From: Terriglobus roseus
GTDB taxonomy: Bacteria; Acidobacteriota; Terriglobia; Terriglobales; Acidobacteriaceae
Direction: 5' to 3'
Assembly: GCF_900105625.1 (NCBI RefSeq)
Contig: NZ_FNSD01000002.1
Location: 1-64,000, forward strand
Length of the DNA: 64,000 nt
Positions 48,338-58,269 of the stretch are shown here, piece by piece. Made by a program: the position numbers and the translations under genes. Every line of letters begins with the position of its first letter. Positions within the stretch are counted from its first letter, which is position 1. A model generated the notes under the pieces. The model saw nothing but the letters and a program-made list of their open reading frames with translations. It was not told where the DNA came from and did not search any database.

Positions 48338-49225
48338 CTACACCGCTGAGGGCTTGATAGCGTAGACCTTCACGCTGGCGGCCGCTTCGTTCACGTCGTA
48401 CTGCGAGAGCAGGGTCGTTAGTTCCTCGTGCAGGGAAGGGGACGCGCTGGACGCTGGGGTGCAGCAAGCCTCTTCAAGGACCTGGAGCGGATTGCCGGTG
48501 TCCATGCTGGGTGAGCAGCAACCTGCCTGATTCTCGACCTTGGCGTAAGCGTTGAGGTCGGCTCCGCTGTCCACGATCTCAACGTGTTGGAATCCAGCTT
48601 CAACGAGACCTGCGCGGTAGTCGTCGATCAGGACAGCACCTGCGATGCAACCCACGTACGCTGCCATACTTTGAGCTACTGCCTCGGGCAGTTCGTGTTT
48701 CAGGGCAATGTCGCTCAAGGCCACTCGGCCGCCCGGCTTGAGCACACGTGCGATTTCGCGGAAAACGGCTGGCTTGTCGGGCGCAAGATTGATGACGCAG
48801 TTGGAGATGACGCAATCGACTGAGGCATCGGGCAAGGGAATTTGGTCGATGGTCGATTGGTAGAACTCAACGTTGCTGTATCCGCCTTTGACGGCGTTTT
48901 CCCTTGCACGTTCAATCATTGCGGTGGTCATGTCGATGCCAATGGCACGGCCTTCAGGGCCAACCATTCGCGCTGCGAGGAACACATCCAACCCGCCACC
49001 TGATCCCAGGTCCACGACGACCTCACCGGAACGGAGATGGGCTGTCGCTGTCGGATTACCGCAGGAAAGTCCCATGTTGGCCTCTGCAGGTATGGACGTC
49101 AGTTCCTCGGCGCTGTACCCGAAGGCCTCCGCTACGGCCTTTACTCCTGCATGATCGCTCGACAGGCTGCTTTCTGCGACAGCTCCATACTTCGACTTCA
49201 CCGAATCCAATAGCTGTTCTGACAT
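48338..49225 (-). CDS. arsM: Arsenite S-adenosylmethionine methyltransferase
   Basis: The 295-residue protein from ATG 49225 (GGAGG just upstream) has SAM motif [16 protein letters not shown] and [14 protein letters not shown]. Conserved Cys are in [16 protein letters not shown] and the CCSP-type tail ([17 protein letters not shown]). It methylates As(III) stepwise. It is the intact counterpart of the broken gene at 18247-19146, so the plasmid keeps the activity. It is divergent from arsR across a 72-bp promoter region. Confidence 0.92.
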   Translation of the reverse strand: MSEQLLDSVKSKYGAVAESSLSSDHAGVKAVAEAFGYSAEELTSIPAEANMGLSCGNPTATAHLRSGEVVVDLGSGGGLDVFLAARMVGPEGRAIGIDMTTAMIERARENAVKGGYSNVEFYQSTIDQIPLPDASVDCVISNCVINLAPDKPAVFREIARVLKPGGRVALSDIALKHELPEAVAQSMAAYVGCIAGAVLIDDYRAGLVEAGFQHVEIVDSGADLNAYAKVENQAGCCSPSMDTGNPLQVLEEACCTPASSASPSLHEELTTLLSQYDVNEAAASVKVYAIKPSAV

Positions 49226-49251
49226 ACCGCCTCCAAACATTCGCTTAGGCG

Positions 49252-49280
49252 ACTATATGGCTTGCCTTTGCATACGTCAA
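49252..49280 (-). promoter_or_regulatory. arsM2 promoter
   Basis: On the minus strand TTGACG (complement of 49275-49280), a 17-bp spacer and TATAGT (complement of 49252-49257) face arsM. The layout matches the first arsenic cluster, including the TTGACG-ATGC core and a GCCTAA-CGAATGTTTG leader. Confidence 0.6.
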
Positions 49281-49297
49281 GGCGTATACATAAAAAC

Positions 49298-49711
49298 ATG
49301 GCTGCAAAGAAGGCGTATGACATCGAGCGGTTCTTTCAGGCGCTGGGAGACAATACCCGGCTCAGACTGCTGAACCTCATGGGCGATCAAGAAATTTGTG
49401 TTTGCTACTTCGTGGAAATCCTCGGCGGTCCGCAGCCGAAGATTTCCCGGCATCTTGCGTACCTTCGGAGCGCAGGCATTGTTGAGGCCAGACGAGAGAG
49501 CAAGTGGATGCACTACCGCATCGTCATGCCACCCCATATCGGAGCGACACAGGTTCTCCGGCAAACTCTTGCATGGCTCAAGGACGAGAAAACCATGCAG
49601 GCGGATAAGGCGAAACTCACCAAGGCTTGCTGCTCACCGTCGAAATACGCCCTTCTTGAGGGGGCTCCGCTTCCCACGCCAGTCAACGATGCTTCCTGCG
49701 AGGCCTGCTAG
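49298..49711 (+). CDS. arsR: ArsR-family arsenite-responsive repressor, copy 2
   Basis: The 137-residue protein from ATG 49298 parallels copy 1: [21 protein letters not shown], sensor [11 protein letters not shown], recognition segment [18 protein letters not shown]. Its tail has more Cys ([14 protein letters not shown]). Its stop shares one base with the GTG of acr3. It controls this operon and probably the divergent arsM operon. Confidence 0.92.
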   Translation: MAAKKAYDIERFFQALGDNTRLRLLNLMGDQEICVCYFVEILGGPQPKISRHLAYLRSAGIVEARRESKWMHYRIVMPPHIGATQVLRQTLAWLKDEKTMQADKAKLTKACCSPSKYALLEGAPLPTPVNDASCEAC

Positions 49712-50832
49712 TGTCTACCGCCCCTGTTACTCACGGCCAAGTCTGTGCGCCTGCTGCACGGAAGAAACTCTCGTTTCTGGACCGATTCCTGACGCTCTGG
49801 ATCTTCCTGGCGATGGCGATCGGCGTCGCCATCGGCCACTTCGTTCCATCCTCTGCCGACTTCGTGAACCGCTTTCAGAGCGGAACAACGAACATCCCTA
49901 TCGCCATTGGCCTCATCATCATGATGTTCCCGCCGCTTGCGAAGGTTCGTTATGAGAAGCTGGGCGAAGTATTCCGCAACAAGCGCGTCCTCGGGCTCTC
50001 ACTTGTACAGAATTGGCTTATTGGACCCGTCCTGATGTTCTTCTTGGCGATCCTCTGTCTGCGTAGTGAGCCAGCCTACATGCGCGGTCTGATATTGATC
50101 GGCATCGCGCGGTGCATCGCGATGGTGCTGGTCTGGAACGAACTGGCTGAAGGTGATACCGACTATGTTGCCGGCCTCGTCGCTATCAATAGCGTTTTCC
50201 AAGTGCTCTTCTATAGCCTCTACGCTTGGCTCTTCCTGACTATCTTGCCAAGGTATTTTGGGCTGCAGGGAAGTGTCGTGCCTATCGGAATCGCCCAAAT
50301 CGCGAAGAGCGTAGGCCTTTACCTGGGCGTCCCGTTCGTCGCTGGGTTCCTGACTCGCTTTGTCCTGATCCGCGCCAAAGGTGAAGAATGGTACCGAACC
50401 CGCTTCGTACCGCGCATCAGCCCTCTTACCCTGGTGGCACTGCTATTCACGATCCTCGTGATGTTCTCGCTCAAGGGCGATTTGATTGTGCGGCTTCCAC
50501 TCGATGTGGTGAAGATCGCGATTCCACTCGTTATCTACTTCCTCATCATGTTCCTGGTCAGTTTCTGGATGGGCAAGAAGTTGGGTGCGGACTACGCGCA
50601 GTCCGCAACGCTTTCGTTCACCGCAGCGGGCAACAATTTCGAGCTGGCTATTGCTGTCGCTGTTGCCGTGTTCGGTCTCAACTCTGGAGAGGCTTTCGTA
50701 GGCGTCGTAGGACCACTGATCGAGGTGCCAGCACTGATCGGTCTCGTCAACGTAGCGTTCTGGATGCGTCGCCGCTACTTCAGTTCCGAAGCCAAGAGCT
50801 TTCAGGTTCATCCAGCGGAAGACGCGCCATAA
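49711..50832 (+). CDS. acr3: ACR3-family arsenite efflux permease, copy 2
   Basis: The 373-residue protein with a GTG start at 49711 has about ten transmembrane helices and the motif [19 protein letters not shown]. The C-terminus continues as [15 protein letters not shown], longer than copy 1. It exports As(III). The two copies are clearly homologous along their whole length and lie in opposite orientation on the plasmid. Confidence 0.93.
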   Translation: MSTAPVTHGQVCAPAARKKLSFLDRFLTLWIFLAMAIGVAIGHFVPSSADFVNRFQSGTTNIPIAIGLIIMMFPPLAKVRYEKLGEVFRNKRVLGLSLVQNWLIGPVLMFFLAILCLRSEPAYMRGLILIGIARCIAMVLVWNELAEGDTDYVAGLVAINSVFQVLFYSLYAWLFLTILPRYFGLQGSVVPIGIAQIAKSVGLYLGVPFVAGFLTRFVLIRAKGEEWYRTRFVPRISPLTLVALLFTILVMFSLKGDLIVRLPLDVVKIAIPLVIYFLIMFLVSFWMGKKLGADYAQSATLSFTAAGNNFELAIAVAVAVFGLNSGEAFVGVVGPLIEVPALIGLVNVAFWMRRRYFSSEAKSFQVHPAEDAP

Positions 50833-51107
50833 CCGCGTTCAACAATGCCTTAGGCGCTTCGACTATACAGAACTATCCTTATCAGACGTAAACGTTTTAG
50901 AATGAATAGGATGGGTCGGACTTGCCGTTTTGGGAATGGTACAACAGACGTGAGCTTGGAGAATAGGTTGGGGGGGTTGCACTCTGCCTCAAAGAGGAGC
51001 ATCATATTGAAAGCGACATTTATGTGCATCGGCTCAAGCCGTGATGTCGTTCCCGCCAGCAATGGCTTCCACGAGTGTGGTCATATCCAAGAGGCGCGCG
51101 AAAGTCT
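50833..51107. other. Intergenic region without a supported gene
   Basis: Overlapping short frames on both strands (for example 50850-51062 minus and 50902-51333 plus) have no family-like sequence and no convincing ribosome-binding site. The region probably contains only the end of the arsenic island. Confidence 0.5.
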
Positions 51108-51138
51108 GACAAAGCCCCCGATGTTTGGGGGCTTTGTC
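51108..51138 (-). terminator. Strong hairpin terminator after the 51142-51795 gene
   Basis: GACAAAGCCCCC (51108-51119) pairs perfectly with GGGGGCTTTGTC (51127-51138) around a 7-nt loop, a 12-bp stem immediately after the stop codon. It also blocks read-through from acr3. Confidence 0.72.
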
Positions 51139-51141
51139 ACG

Positions 51142-51795
51142 TTAGCGTGGAATTCGCAGTCCTTTGTACGTGTTGTTGAGGATGATCCAAAACCTGACGC
51201 GCCTACCGTTCAAGGGCGTCGATCGATAGTCGGGCTCCTCAATGTATGCCGTCTCGACCAGCAGCTCCATCCGACCCTTTCCAGACTTCCTAACGCTGAA
51301 GATGATTACGTACTTCACAGGATTGCCTTGTAGATCCAAGAGGTCGCGTGTGAAGAAATTGCCGTTGACGCCGTTGTGCTGGGGCTTATTGTTTGGAAGG
51401 CTGCGAATGAGTTCAGGCAAGAGCTTCGACAATTCGTTACGACGCGGGCAGAAAAGCCGGATCTTCTTTTCACCGTTCGCGTAGACAAGGCTAGGGTCGT
51501 AGACCTCTCCTGGTTTTGGCTTCCGGGTGAAACAGTGATCTGTATATCGAACGTCCACTGTAAAGCTTTCCGAAGGCAGTTCTCCGTCGGCTGGCCGTAC
51601 GAACGTCTCGGTATGAGGCTCAAGATGAGCGAATTTGTACGTCTTGCCCTCATAGATGTGAGAAGTCCAAGCCAACCTCAGAGTCTCCTTTTCTGCTACT
51701 GCCGCTGTAGGGCAAGCTGCTAAACCGCACAATGCGGGGCAATCAGTTGACGGTTTGGGTGGGGACGAATCGCGCCGCGCTATCTCTTCGATCAT
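51142..51795 (-). CDS. Hypothetical protein
   Basis: The 217-residue protein has coherent text without membrane segments: YKFAHLEPHTETFVRPADGE, FTVDVRYTDHCFTRKPKPGE, VKYVIIFSVRKSGKGRMELL. The compact central region has several His/Cys/Asp (DVRYTDHCF, RLFCPRRNEL) that could bind metal. A strong hairpin follows the stop, supporting expression. I do not recognise a family; neighbours are the relaxase and arsenic genes, giving no functional clue. Confidence 0.62.
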   Translation of the reverse strand: MIEEIARRDSSPPKPSTDCPALCGLAACPTAAVAEKETLRLAWTSHIYEGKTYKFAHLEPHTETFVRPADGELPSESFTVDVRYTDHCFTRKPKPGEVYDPSLVYANGEKKIRLFCPRRNELSKLLPELIRSLPNNKPQHNGVNGNFFTRDLLDLQGNPVKYVIIFSVRKSGKGRMELLVETAYIEEPDYRSTPLNGRRVRFWIILNNTYKGLRIPR

Positions 51796-51955
51796 AAAGG
51801 GCCTCTACAATGCACCCTCATAGTCCGTTGGTCACCTTTACCTACCAAAGGCAGCCGTTACGAACAACGCATAGTAGGGGCCGTGGAAATGCCGGACCCC
51901 AGCCCTCGACGACGGGTGATTTATGTAAAGACACAAAGACATAAAGGCGTCGGGG

Positions 51956-54900
51956 CTAAAAGCCGATGCCGAAATCATGCTGCTGCCTTGCAGGCTGTGC
52001 GAGTTCAGGCGCCGCAATCTCTTTGGAGGCAGAGAAATCCTGCTGCGGCTGGTTGGTGTACAAAGCGAGATCCGTTTTCGGAGAAACGCCTTGGAAGGTC
52101 TGTTGGGAAAGGCCATCGCCCGTTGCGATCACCCGTTCCGCGCGGAGATTCTTCATGCCATCGACGGCGTAGCCGTATTCGATGTGCCGGGCCTTCTCTG
52201 GAGAGACCTCCGCGGTCTTACCGGAATCGAGCTTCACGGTCATGGAGTTGTCATGGCCGATCCGAGTCACAGTGCCGAGATCGCCGGAACGCACGCCAAT
52301 ATCCCTATCGTTGGTCGTGAACCGGATGCGCTCACCGTCCGCAATCTCGCGGGTTTCTTCCTGAAAGACTCGACTTTCTCGCGTTTGCGGCCGAAGCTGG
52401 GCGGGGTTGTAGGAGACCTCTTCGCGGGTTGAATCGACCTTGACGATGAGCACATTGCCTCGGGGCTTCATACCAACGACGGTGGCCTGACTGTCGTTAG
52501 GAATCCCGTCAAGGCTTGGGCTGCCGGTCTTGTAGTGGATCTTGTCACCGGGCTGATAGCTCTCTACGCGCATCTTGCTGCCGGTCTCTTTTTCAATCAA
52601 CACCGGCACAGCTCGGGCGTCGCGGCCGAGTTTGCCTTGCACGTGAAGGTCGGCCCGGATGAGCTGGGTCAGCTCCTCTCGCTCCGCGCGATCGGGCGCA
52701 ACGATGACGCTCTGCTGTGGTCTGCTGACGTACTCTTGGGCGACGGCGGCAAGCCGCGAATCTGCGTTGTTGTATTCGTAAATGGCGACGGGCTTCGCAA
52801 CTTTCGTTGGGGAAGACGAGGGCTGCTCGCTGGTCACTGTAAAGTCCAGGGCAGCGGTCTTGGTCACGTCCGTAGCCAGTCGTGAGCCGAGGGTTTCGGC
52901 GTTGTTCGTGTAAATCCTTGCGTCCTCTGACGCGCGAGAGATGGCGACATAAGCAAGCCGGTTGTTGATGAGGCTGCGCGATGAATCGGTGTCGATGTTG
53001 GCTATGACGCGATCTGCTGTGAGTCCCTGGGAGCTGTGGGACGTGACCGCGTAGCCGTGGTCGAACTGCCGGAACGCTGCAGGATCGAATCTGATGGAAC
53101 GCTTCTCTTTGCCGTCCATCAGGACCGTGAGACGGTCTGCCTCGATCTTCGTGATGGTGCCCATGTCGCGATTCGAGATCCCCAGATCTTTGTTCAGCGC
53201 GGAGAACTGCAGGCGGTCGCCTGTCGCAAACTCCCGGCTTACGTCGCGATAGACGTTTACGCCGTAGACGCGGCGAGGGTCGTACTCGACGCTGGACCCG
53301 TTCGAAAGCTCGACCGTCACCCGGTTGTTGGCAACATCGTTTGACCGCACCACGACAAAGCTGTTGCGCTCGATACCTTCGGCCTTGCTGCCGCGCTCGT
53401 ACTGGACGACATCGCCGGGGCGGTACATGGCCGCCCATGTGCGATCCGGTCCGGTCATATCGGAACGGTGCGATAGTGTGAGGTACTGCTTGCCATCGTC
53501 GGCCAGCGTGCCGGCTTTCAGCAACTCGGAACGCACGGCCTCATTGATCTGCTGGCGGCTGCGATTGTCTGGAGAAACGATAATCGTGTTCTCTGGACGT
53601 GCAGCATAGTCCCGCGCGATGGCCGCGATGCGCTCAGGCGCACTGGCAAGCTCAGTCACACGGCCTTGTTCGGAAAGTAGAGCAATTCCCTTCTCTGTTT
53701 CGTGCGTCGCAAGATGCTGCACTGCGCGAAGCAGCTCCGGGTCTTTCTGCCGCATGATCGTGTCCAGCTTGGAAGTTTGCATGCCCGCTTCTTGCATCTG
53801 CTGGAACGGCCGTCCGGCGTCCACGCCCTGATGCTGGCGGGTGTCACCGATGACAAGGACGCGATCTTCCGGGCGTATCTTATTGAGGAAAGCCCGCATC
53901 TGCTGCGTGCTGGCAAGGCTGGATTCATCCAGCATGTAGAGATGTTTGCTGGCAGGCTCGGGGTCTTTCTGTCGCGCCAGGAAGCTTTGAAGCGTATTCG
54001 CCTCGATCCCTGCCTCGCGGAGCTGGCCCGCCGCCTTCGAGGTTGGGGCGAAGCCCTCGACCTTGTAGCCGCCCTGCTCCGCGCCTTCTCGAATGGCCTC
54101 AAGCGTCGTCGTCTTTCCGGTGCCTGCAAGCCCCTGAAAACCATGTACGCGGTCGGTGCTGGTGAGCACTTCGCGGATAGCTGTGCGCTGCCCCTCGTTT
54201 AGAAAAACCCGTGATTGCGCCTGGTGCTCGGCGGCGCCCTCACTCAGCATGGGCGACGTTGCGCCGCGTCCATTCAAGACGTGCTGCACGTTCGCCCGCT
54301 CGGCGGCGATCGTTTCCGGTGTTGTAAAGCTGCGGCCGGAACTGTGCTTTTGGCCCTGCACCAAACGAAATTCGCCCTCTTCGCGGCGGCGCTGGAACTC
54401 ACTCTGCACGTCGATGAAGCTGACTTCGCCCATGCCTCGGCGTAATGCCTCTCGCATGATGATGCGCTCGTCCGCGACGGCCTCACGCTCAAACACCTTG
54501 TCCTTCGCGAAGGCCACGGCTCCACGCGCATCGGACTGTAGACCTGCTCCCCTCGCCTGACTCAAGGAGCGTTCGCGCGCTTCCGCGATCACTCGTTCGG
54601 GCTGGTTGCCGAACTCCGCGGCCATCTCTTTATGCGCTGCCAACACCTCGGCGGGCGTGAGGGTCTGCTTACGATCGCGCGTCGCATGTGCGGCGATCTG
54701 CGCGGCCTCTGGTCCTTGGAAACCGGCGCGCTCCATCTGCTCTTTGATCTGCTGCGAACGTGGGCTGGACGCATCAAGGTACGCCTGCGAGTAGCCCTTG
54801 ATTTCCGGTGCGCCGCTCTGCCCTGGCTCGATCTCGTAGCCCAGCTTGCGAAGGTTATGGGTCAGCACCGATTGATAGACGGCGGTCGCATAGTTCTGCG

Positions 54901-55513
54901 ACTCAAACAATGTCCGCTCCTGGATGGCGCGCGTCGAACCGTCCTCGCGCTCGGTGACATTGAAGATGACGGCATGCGTGTGGAGCTGGGGCGCGGCGTA
55001 GCCGTTCACCGGCCTAGCGGTGTCATGTTCGAACTTCGCTGCGATGAAACTGCCGGTCTGCTCGGCGGGGTTGTTGCCGCCGATCCGCGCGTGTGTGTAC
55101 CGCTCCAATTCGTTGAGTGCGGTCGTCACGGCGGCGCGGTGAGCCTCTTTAACCCGCTCGTCCCCACCCACGAGCGCTGTCAACGAGACGGACTTGGGCG
55201 CGGAAAAGGTAGCGTCCCATCCGGCGCGATGCTCGACCGGCTTCGTCACGCTGCCGTCTGGGTTGGTGTACTCCTTCCCTTCCCGGTGCTTCACCATCTG
55301 TTCTTCAGTCTGGGGATGCTGGCCTTCTGTGAGCCGCGCGAACTCCAGCGGAGATACCTCACCCGATAAGCCAAGGGAAGCGGCAAGTTTGCCCTGCCAC
55401 TCCCCTTTCACGGTGTCGTCTTGCTTGTAATAGCTCTGCGCATCGCTGGTGTATTCCAGCTTGTGATACGTCTGCGCCTGAGCTGGGCTTATCGCTTTGG
55501 AGATGGTGAGCAT
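51956..55513 (-). CDS. MobF-family conjugative relaxase-helicase (TrwC/TraI-like)
   Basis: The 1185-residue protein has an N-terminal relaxase domain with catalytic-type Tyr residues (TYHKLEYTSDAQSYYKQDD, residues 15-33) and the metal-binding His motif LHTHAVIFN (about 180). A RecD-like helicase region includes Walker A FQGLAGTGKTTTLEAI, YMLDESSL and YAVTSHSSQGLTADRVI. It would nick oriT, attach to the 5' end and unwind the strand to be transferred. It follows the coupling protein and TrwA-like gene in the R388-type order oriT-trwA-trwB-trwC. Confidence 0.92.
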   Translation of the reverse strand: MLTISKAISPAQAQTYHKLEYTSDAQSYYKQDDTVKGEWQGKLAASLGLSGEVSPLEFARLTEGQHPQTEEQMVKHREGKEYTNPDGSVTKPVEHRAGWDATFSAPKSVSLTALVGGDERVKEAHRAAVTTALNELERYTHARIGGNNPAEQTGSFIAAKFEHDTARPVNGYAAPQLHTHAVIFNVTEREDGSTRAIQERTLFESQNYATAVYQSVLTHNLRKLGYEIEPGQSGAPEIKGYSQAYLDASSPRSQQIKEQMERAGFQGPEAAQIAAHATRDRKQTLTPAEVLAAHKEMAAEFGNQPERVIAEARERSLSQARGAGLQSDARGAVAFAKDKVFEREAVADERIIMREALRRGMGEVSFIDVQSEFQRRREEGEFRLVQGQKHSSGRSFTTPETIAAERANVQHVLNGRGATSPMLSEGAAEHQAQSRVFLNEGQRTAIREVLTSTDRVHGFQGLAGTGKTTTLEAIREGAEQGGYKVEGFAPTSKAAGQLREAGIEANTLQSFLARQKDPEPASKHLYMLDESSLASTQQMRAFLNKIRPEDRVLVIGDTRQHQGVDAGRPFQQMQEAGMQTSKLDTIMRQKDPELLRAVQHLATHETEKGIALLSEQGRVTELASAPERIAAIARDYAARPENTIIVSPDNRSRQQINEAVRSELLKAGTLADDGKQYLTLSHRSDMTGPDRTWAAMYRPGDVVQYERGSKAEGIERNSFVVVRSNDVANNRVTVELSNGSSVEYDPRRVYGVNVYRDVSREFATGDRLQFSALNKDLGISNRDMGTITKIEADRLTVLMDGKEKRSIRFDPAAFRQFDHGYAVTSHSSQGLTADRVIANIDTDSSRSLINNRLAYVAISRASEDARIYTNNAETLGSRLATDVTKTAALDFTVTSEQPSSSPTKVAKPVAIYEYNNADSRLAAVAQEYVSRPQQSVIVAPDRAEREELTQLIRADLHVQGKLGRDARAVPVLIEKETGSKMRVESYQPGDKIHYKTGSPSLDGIPNDSQATVVGMKPRGNVLIVKVDSTREEVSYNPAQLRPQTRESRVFQEETREIADGERIRFTTNDRDIGVRSGDLGTVTRIGHDNSMTVKLDSGKTAEVSPEKARHIEYGYAVDGMKNLRAERVIATGDGLSQQTFQGVSPKTDLALYTNQPQQDFSASKEIAAPELAQPARQQHDFGIGF

Positions 55514-55519
55514 GGCGGC

Positions 55520-57631
55520 CTAGAGGTTGTGCGAGAGTGGAGCTGACTCGACCTGCAGCGTGGAAACGACGGTCTTCGGTGCCTCGGGGACTAGCTGCGG
55601 CACGAGGGCTTCGGCTTCCTTCAAGGGAGCGCCCGCGCTGGTTTTCGGCTTCGCGTTCCGCTTTGGCTTGGGCTTCTCTTCCGGGTTGGTCAGCCACTCC
55701 TCTTCCTCATCAGCGTCAGCCTTTGTGGAAGTAGTGTCGGGAGCTGATGGTTGGGGTTTCTTGTCGGCGGGGGCGAGTGGATCGAACCACATCTTGCTTT
55801 CCGGAATCGCGCGAGGAAGAAGCGCGTCCGCGATGATGGGCAGCGTCATGTGCGGAAAGGCAAAGCGGGAGACATAGTTGTTGTGCTTCACAAAGGTGTG
55901 AAGATCGGGCAAGCCTTCAATCTCGGACTTCATCACCAGCGGCTCGATCTGCCGGTCAAGCGTAAAGCTCTTACCCTGACGCTTGCCGTCGGCAACCGTT
56001 TCCCGGACACGCTCGATCTCGACCTCGCCGATGAGGTCTGCTGCCCACTTCGCTGCGTTTGGTTCACCAGTACGCACGATGAACTTCGTGCTGGGCATGG
56101 AAAGCATGACCTCGGCCAGATGACCGTACACCGTTTCGAGCTGGGCCTTGCCCTGGTAGGCGAACACGATGGGGTTGTCGCTCTTACGTCCTTCTGTAAG
56201 GGCGGTGTGGAACTGCGGGAGAAGCTGCAGGCTGGCAAGCTCGTCAATCACCAGCCACACCTTTTTCTGATTGGGCTTCGGCTTCGTCAGGAGACGGAGG
56301 ACCAACAGGTCGATCCACAACGACTGCAAGGGACGCAGGGCTTCGCGCGTGGCTTTGGTGGACGTGAGGAAGATCCAACCCTCGCGCTTCTCTGCCCACT
56401 CGGTAGCGCTCCACTGTCGGCCGCCCGCCTCCTCTAACGTCGGCAACAGGCGCAGTCCATCCGCAATCAGCCCAAGGGAACCCAGCACACCGCGCCGCTG
56501 CTGCGGCGCGTCCATCGGTGCGAAGTTCGCCAACTCCGTACCTTTGAGGCGACGGTCGATCTCTTCCTCGTTCGACATCCAGTCCACCAGCTCTTCCGGC
56601 GAAGGACGATACTTCAGGAGATGGGCAAAGATTTTTTGCGGTGTCTCCGTAAAGAACTCGCCCCGCTTGTCATCGCGCGGCTGGTACATCGACGTGGCGA
56701 TGGTGCGTGCCTCGGCAGGGTTGCGCAACTCACTTGATGGTGTCCAGTACGGTGTCCGCGCATCGAGCGGATTCAGAATCCAGTCGCCCCGGTCCTTCTT
56801 GTAAAAGCGCTCTGTGAACTCGCCCGCCGTGTCGTAGACAATCGCAATCTCGTCGCGGTCGGCGATCTGTTGAAGGATCTGTGTGAGCAGCGTGGACTTG
56901 CCCGAACCCGTATCGCCCATAATCTGGATGTGCTGCGGCTCGGCACGTTTTGGAATCCGAAGCTGCGTTGCATGACGGGCATACCAGGGCTTCTCTGCGG
57001 TCGTGAATGCCAGCCCATCGGACTTTAGAGCCTTGTTGAACTGTGGCGGTGGAACCATCACCGGGCCTTTAAGACGACGCCCGTACTTCAGTTGCCGAAA
57101 GCGTTTCACATCGGCGCGACCGGCGAAGCCGAGTGCAATTACGAGGACGAGAAGCCCCTCGCATAATGGCTCCGTGTAGACCTGGACGAGTCCCTTCCCC
57201 TCAAAGAAGACATCGCCAAGCCACCGGCTGAGAGCCACGTCGTTGTAGTCCTTCTCGGGGCCTTTGTAGAAAACCGTGTAGCCTCTCTGCTTCGCGGCAG
57301 CCGAAAGATCGACCGGGGAGATAGAACCATCGGGGAGCTTGGTGGCGCCTGGAACGAAATCAGCCGGCAGCGCCAGGCGTGGGTTCGCTTTGCCGCCGCC
57401 CACGTAAAGCAGCCGGTATTTCCCATGCTGTTTGAACGTCGCTCCGATGAGGGTCTGCGCATACGTCGTGGTGTACGTCCGGCGCAAAGGCGTCTCTTCG
57501 ACGTTCAGAAATTGCCACACGAAGAAGAGCGTAGCCATCACGCCCAGTGCGAACGCGCTGAACGTGTAGATCGGCGCGTGTGGCGGCCATACGATGGTCT
57601 CTTTGCGTCCCCAGGCTTGTTTGCTATTCAT
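55520..57631 (-). CDS. Type IV coupling protein (TrwB/TraD/VirD4-like)
   Basis: The 703-residue protein has an N-terminal membrane segment (FSAFALGVMATLFFVWQFL) with a second near residue 155. The Walker A motif IMGDTGSGKSTLLTQIL is followed by AIVYDTAGEFTERFY and Walker B VWLVIDELASLQLL, as in TrwB/TraD hexamers. It links the relaxosome to the secretion channel and pumps DNA. The tail is proline/lysine-rich and disordered. It overlaps the TrwA-like gene by 4 bp. Confidence 0.92.
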   Translation of the reverse strand: MNSKQAWGRKETIVWPPHAPIYTFSAFALGVMATLFFVWQFLNVEETPLRRTYTTTYAQTLIGATFKQHGKYRLLYVGGGKANPRLALPADFVPGATKLPDGSISPVDLSAAAKQRGYTVFYKGPEKDYNDVALSRWLGDVFFEGKGLVQVYTEPLCEGLLVLVIALGFAGRADVKRFRQLKYGRRLKGPVMVPPPQFNKALKSDGLAFTTAEKPWYARHATQLRIPKRAEPQHIQIMGDTGSGKSTLLTQILQQIADRDEIAIVYDTAGEFTERFYKKDRGDWILNPLDARTPYWTPSSELRNPAEARTIATSMYQPRDDKRGEFFTETPQKIFAHLLKYRPSPEELVDWMSNEEEIDRRLKGTELANFAPMDAPQQRRGVLGSLGLIADGLRLLPTLEEAGGRQWSATEWAEKREGWIFLTSTKATREALRPLQSLWIDLLVLRLLTKPKPNQKKVWLVIDELASLQLLPQFHTALTEGRKSDNPIVFAYQGKAQLETVYGHLAEVMLSMPSTKFIVRTGEPNAAKWAADLIGEVEIERVRETVADGKRQGKSFTLDRQIEPLVMKSEIEGLPDLHTFVKHNNYVSRFAFPHMTLPIIADALLPRAIPESKMWFDPLAPADKKPQPSAPDTTSTKADADEEEEWLTNPEEKPKPKRNAKPKTSAGAPLKEAEALVPQLVPEAPKTVVSTLQVESAPLSHNL

Positions 57632-58014
57632 CGCGCGGTCTCCGTGGCGGCGTACTGCTGCATGACTTCGGCTGCTGCTTTATGCTTTGTTGACCGGATT
57701 CCCTGAAGCTCTTCTTGGAAGGCTTCAGGCGTCATCACGTCGCCACAGGCGACCGCCCGAAGCGTGGAATTGAGTAGCTGACGGATGGCAACTATCTCGG
57801 TGAAGCTGGGAGTAATCGCCTCCCCGCGTGCAGCGGCAAGCAGAGTCTCCCTGCTCCACTCGCTCAAGGCTTTGCCTTGGGAACGCGCCTCCGTTTCCAA
57901 CTCTTCTAGTTCTGCTTTCGTGACTCGGGCGCTTGCGATGAAGTTCCGTGCTGTTCTGCCTCTTGCGCGACGGAGGCGGTCTTCGAAATTGATTGCTACG
58001 GTCGGCTCTTGCAT
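57628..58014 (-). CDS. TrwA-like relaxosome accessory protein
   Basis: The 128-residue protein has an RHH-like N-terminal portion (NFIASARVTKAELEELETEARSQG) with helix KALSEWSRETLLAAA. A helical C-terminal half follows. Its size, position and linkage to TrwB- and TrwC-like genes match TrwA, which binds oriT and regulates the operon. The palindromic oriT candidate lies directly upstream. Direct TrwA homology is inferred from context as much as from sequence. Confidence 0.72.
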   Translation of the reverse strand: MQEPTVAINFEDRLRRARGRTARNFIASARVTKAELEELETEARSQGKALSEWSRETLLAAARGEAITPSFTEIVAIRQLLNSTLRAVACGDVMTPEAFQEELQGIRSTKHKAAAEVMQQYAATETAR

Positions 58015-58036
58015 AGTTCCTGCTCTCTGGATTCGT

Positions 58037-58127
58037 GTCTACAACCGTTGACCCAATGTCCACGGTTGTAGACAGAATTCGCCTAATTGCTGCGCTATCA
58101 GCGAGGTAGACAACCGTAGACGCTGAT
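58037..58127. other. Origin of transfer (oriT) candidate
   Basis: A perfect 12-bp inverted repeat GTCTACAACCGT (58037-58048) / ACGGTTGTAGAC (58062-58073) flanks a 13-bp centre. Another related motif TAGACAACCGTAGAC (58107-58121) sits inside a second inverted repeat ATCAGCG/CGCTGAT (58097-58103, 58121-58127). The position just upstream of the trwA-trwB-trwC-like genes is that of oriT in R388-type plasmids. The nic site cannot be assigned by eye. Confidence 0.6.
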
Positions 58128-58269
58128 CGCTTTCAACGACACCCTGGAAGGGATGGAGTGTCATCCTTTTCATGCGCAAAGCGCATCCGCTCTTGTTGTT
58201 GCTGTTGCCTCTGCATTTGTTGTTGCTGTTGACATTGCTTCTGCGTCGGGAAGTGAGAGCTCGATGCGC

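Noticed and set aside
50902-51333. Plus-strand frame of 143 codons
   Set aside because: It crosses the strong hairpin at 51108-51138 and overlaps the better-supported minus-strand gene.
52593-53438. Minus-strand frame of 281 codons inside the relaxase
   Set aside because: Arg-rich alternative frame of the relaxase gene without conserved features.
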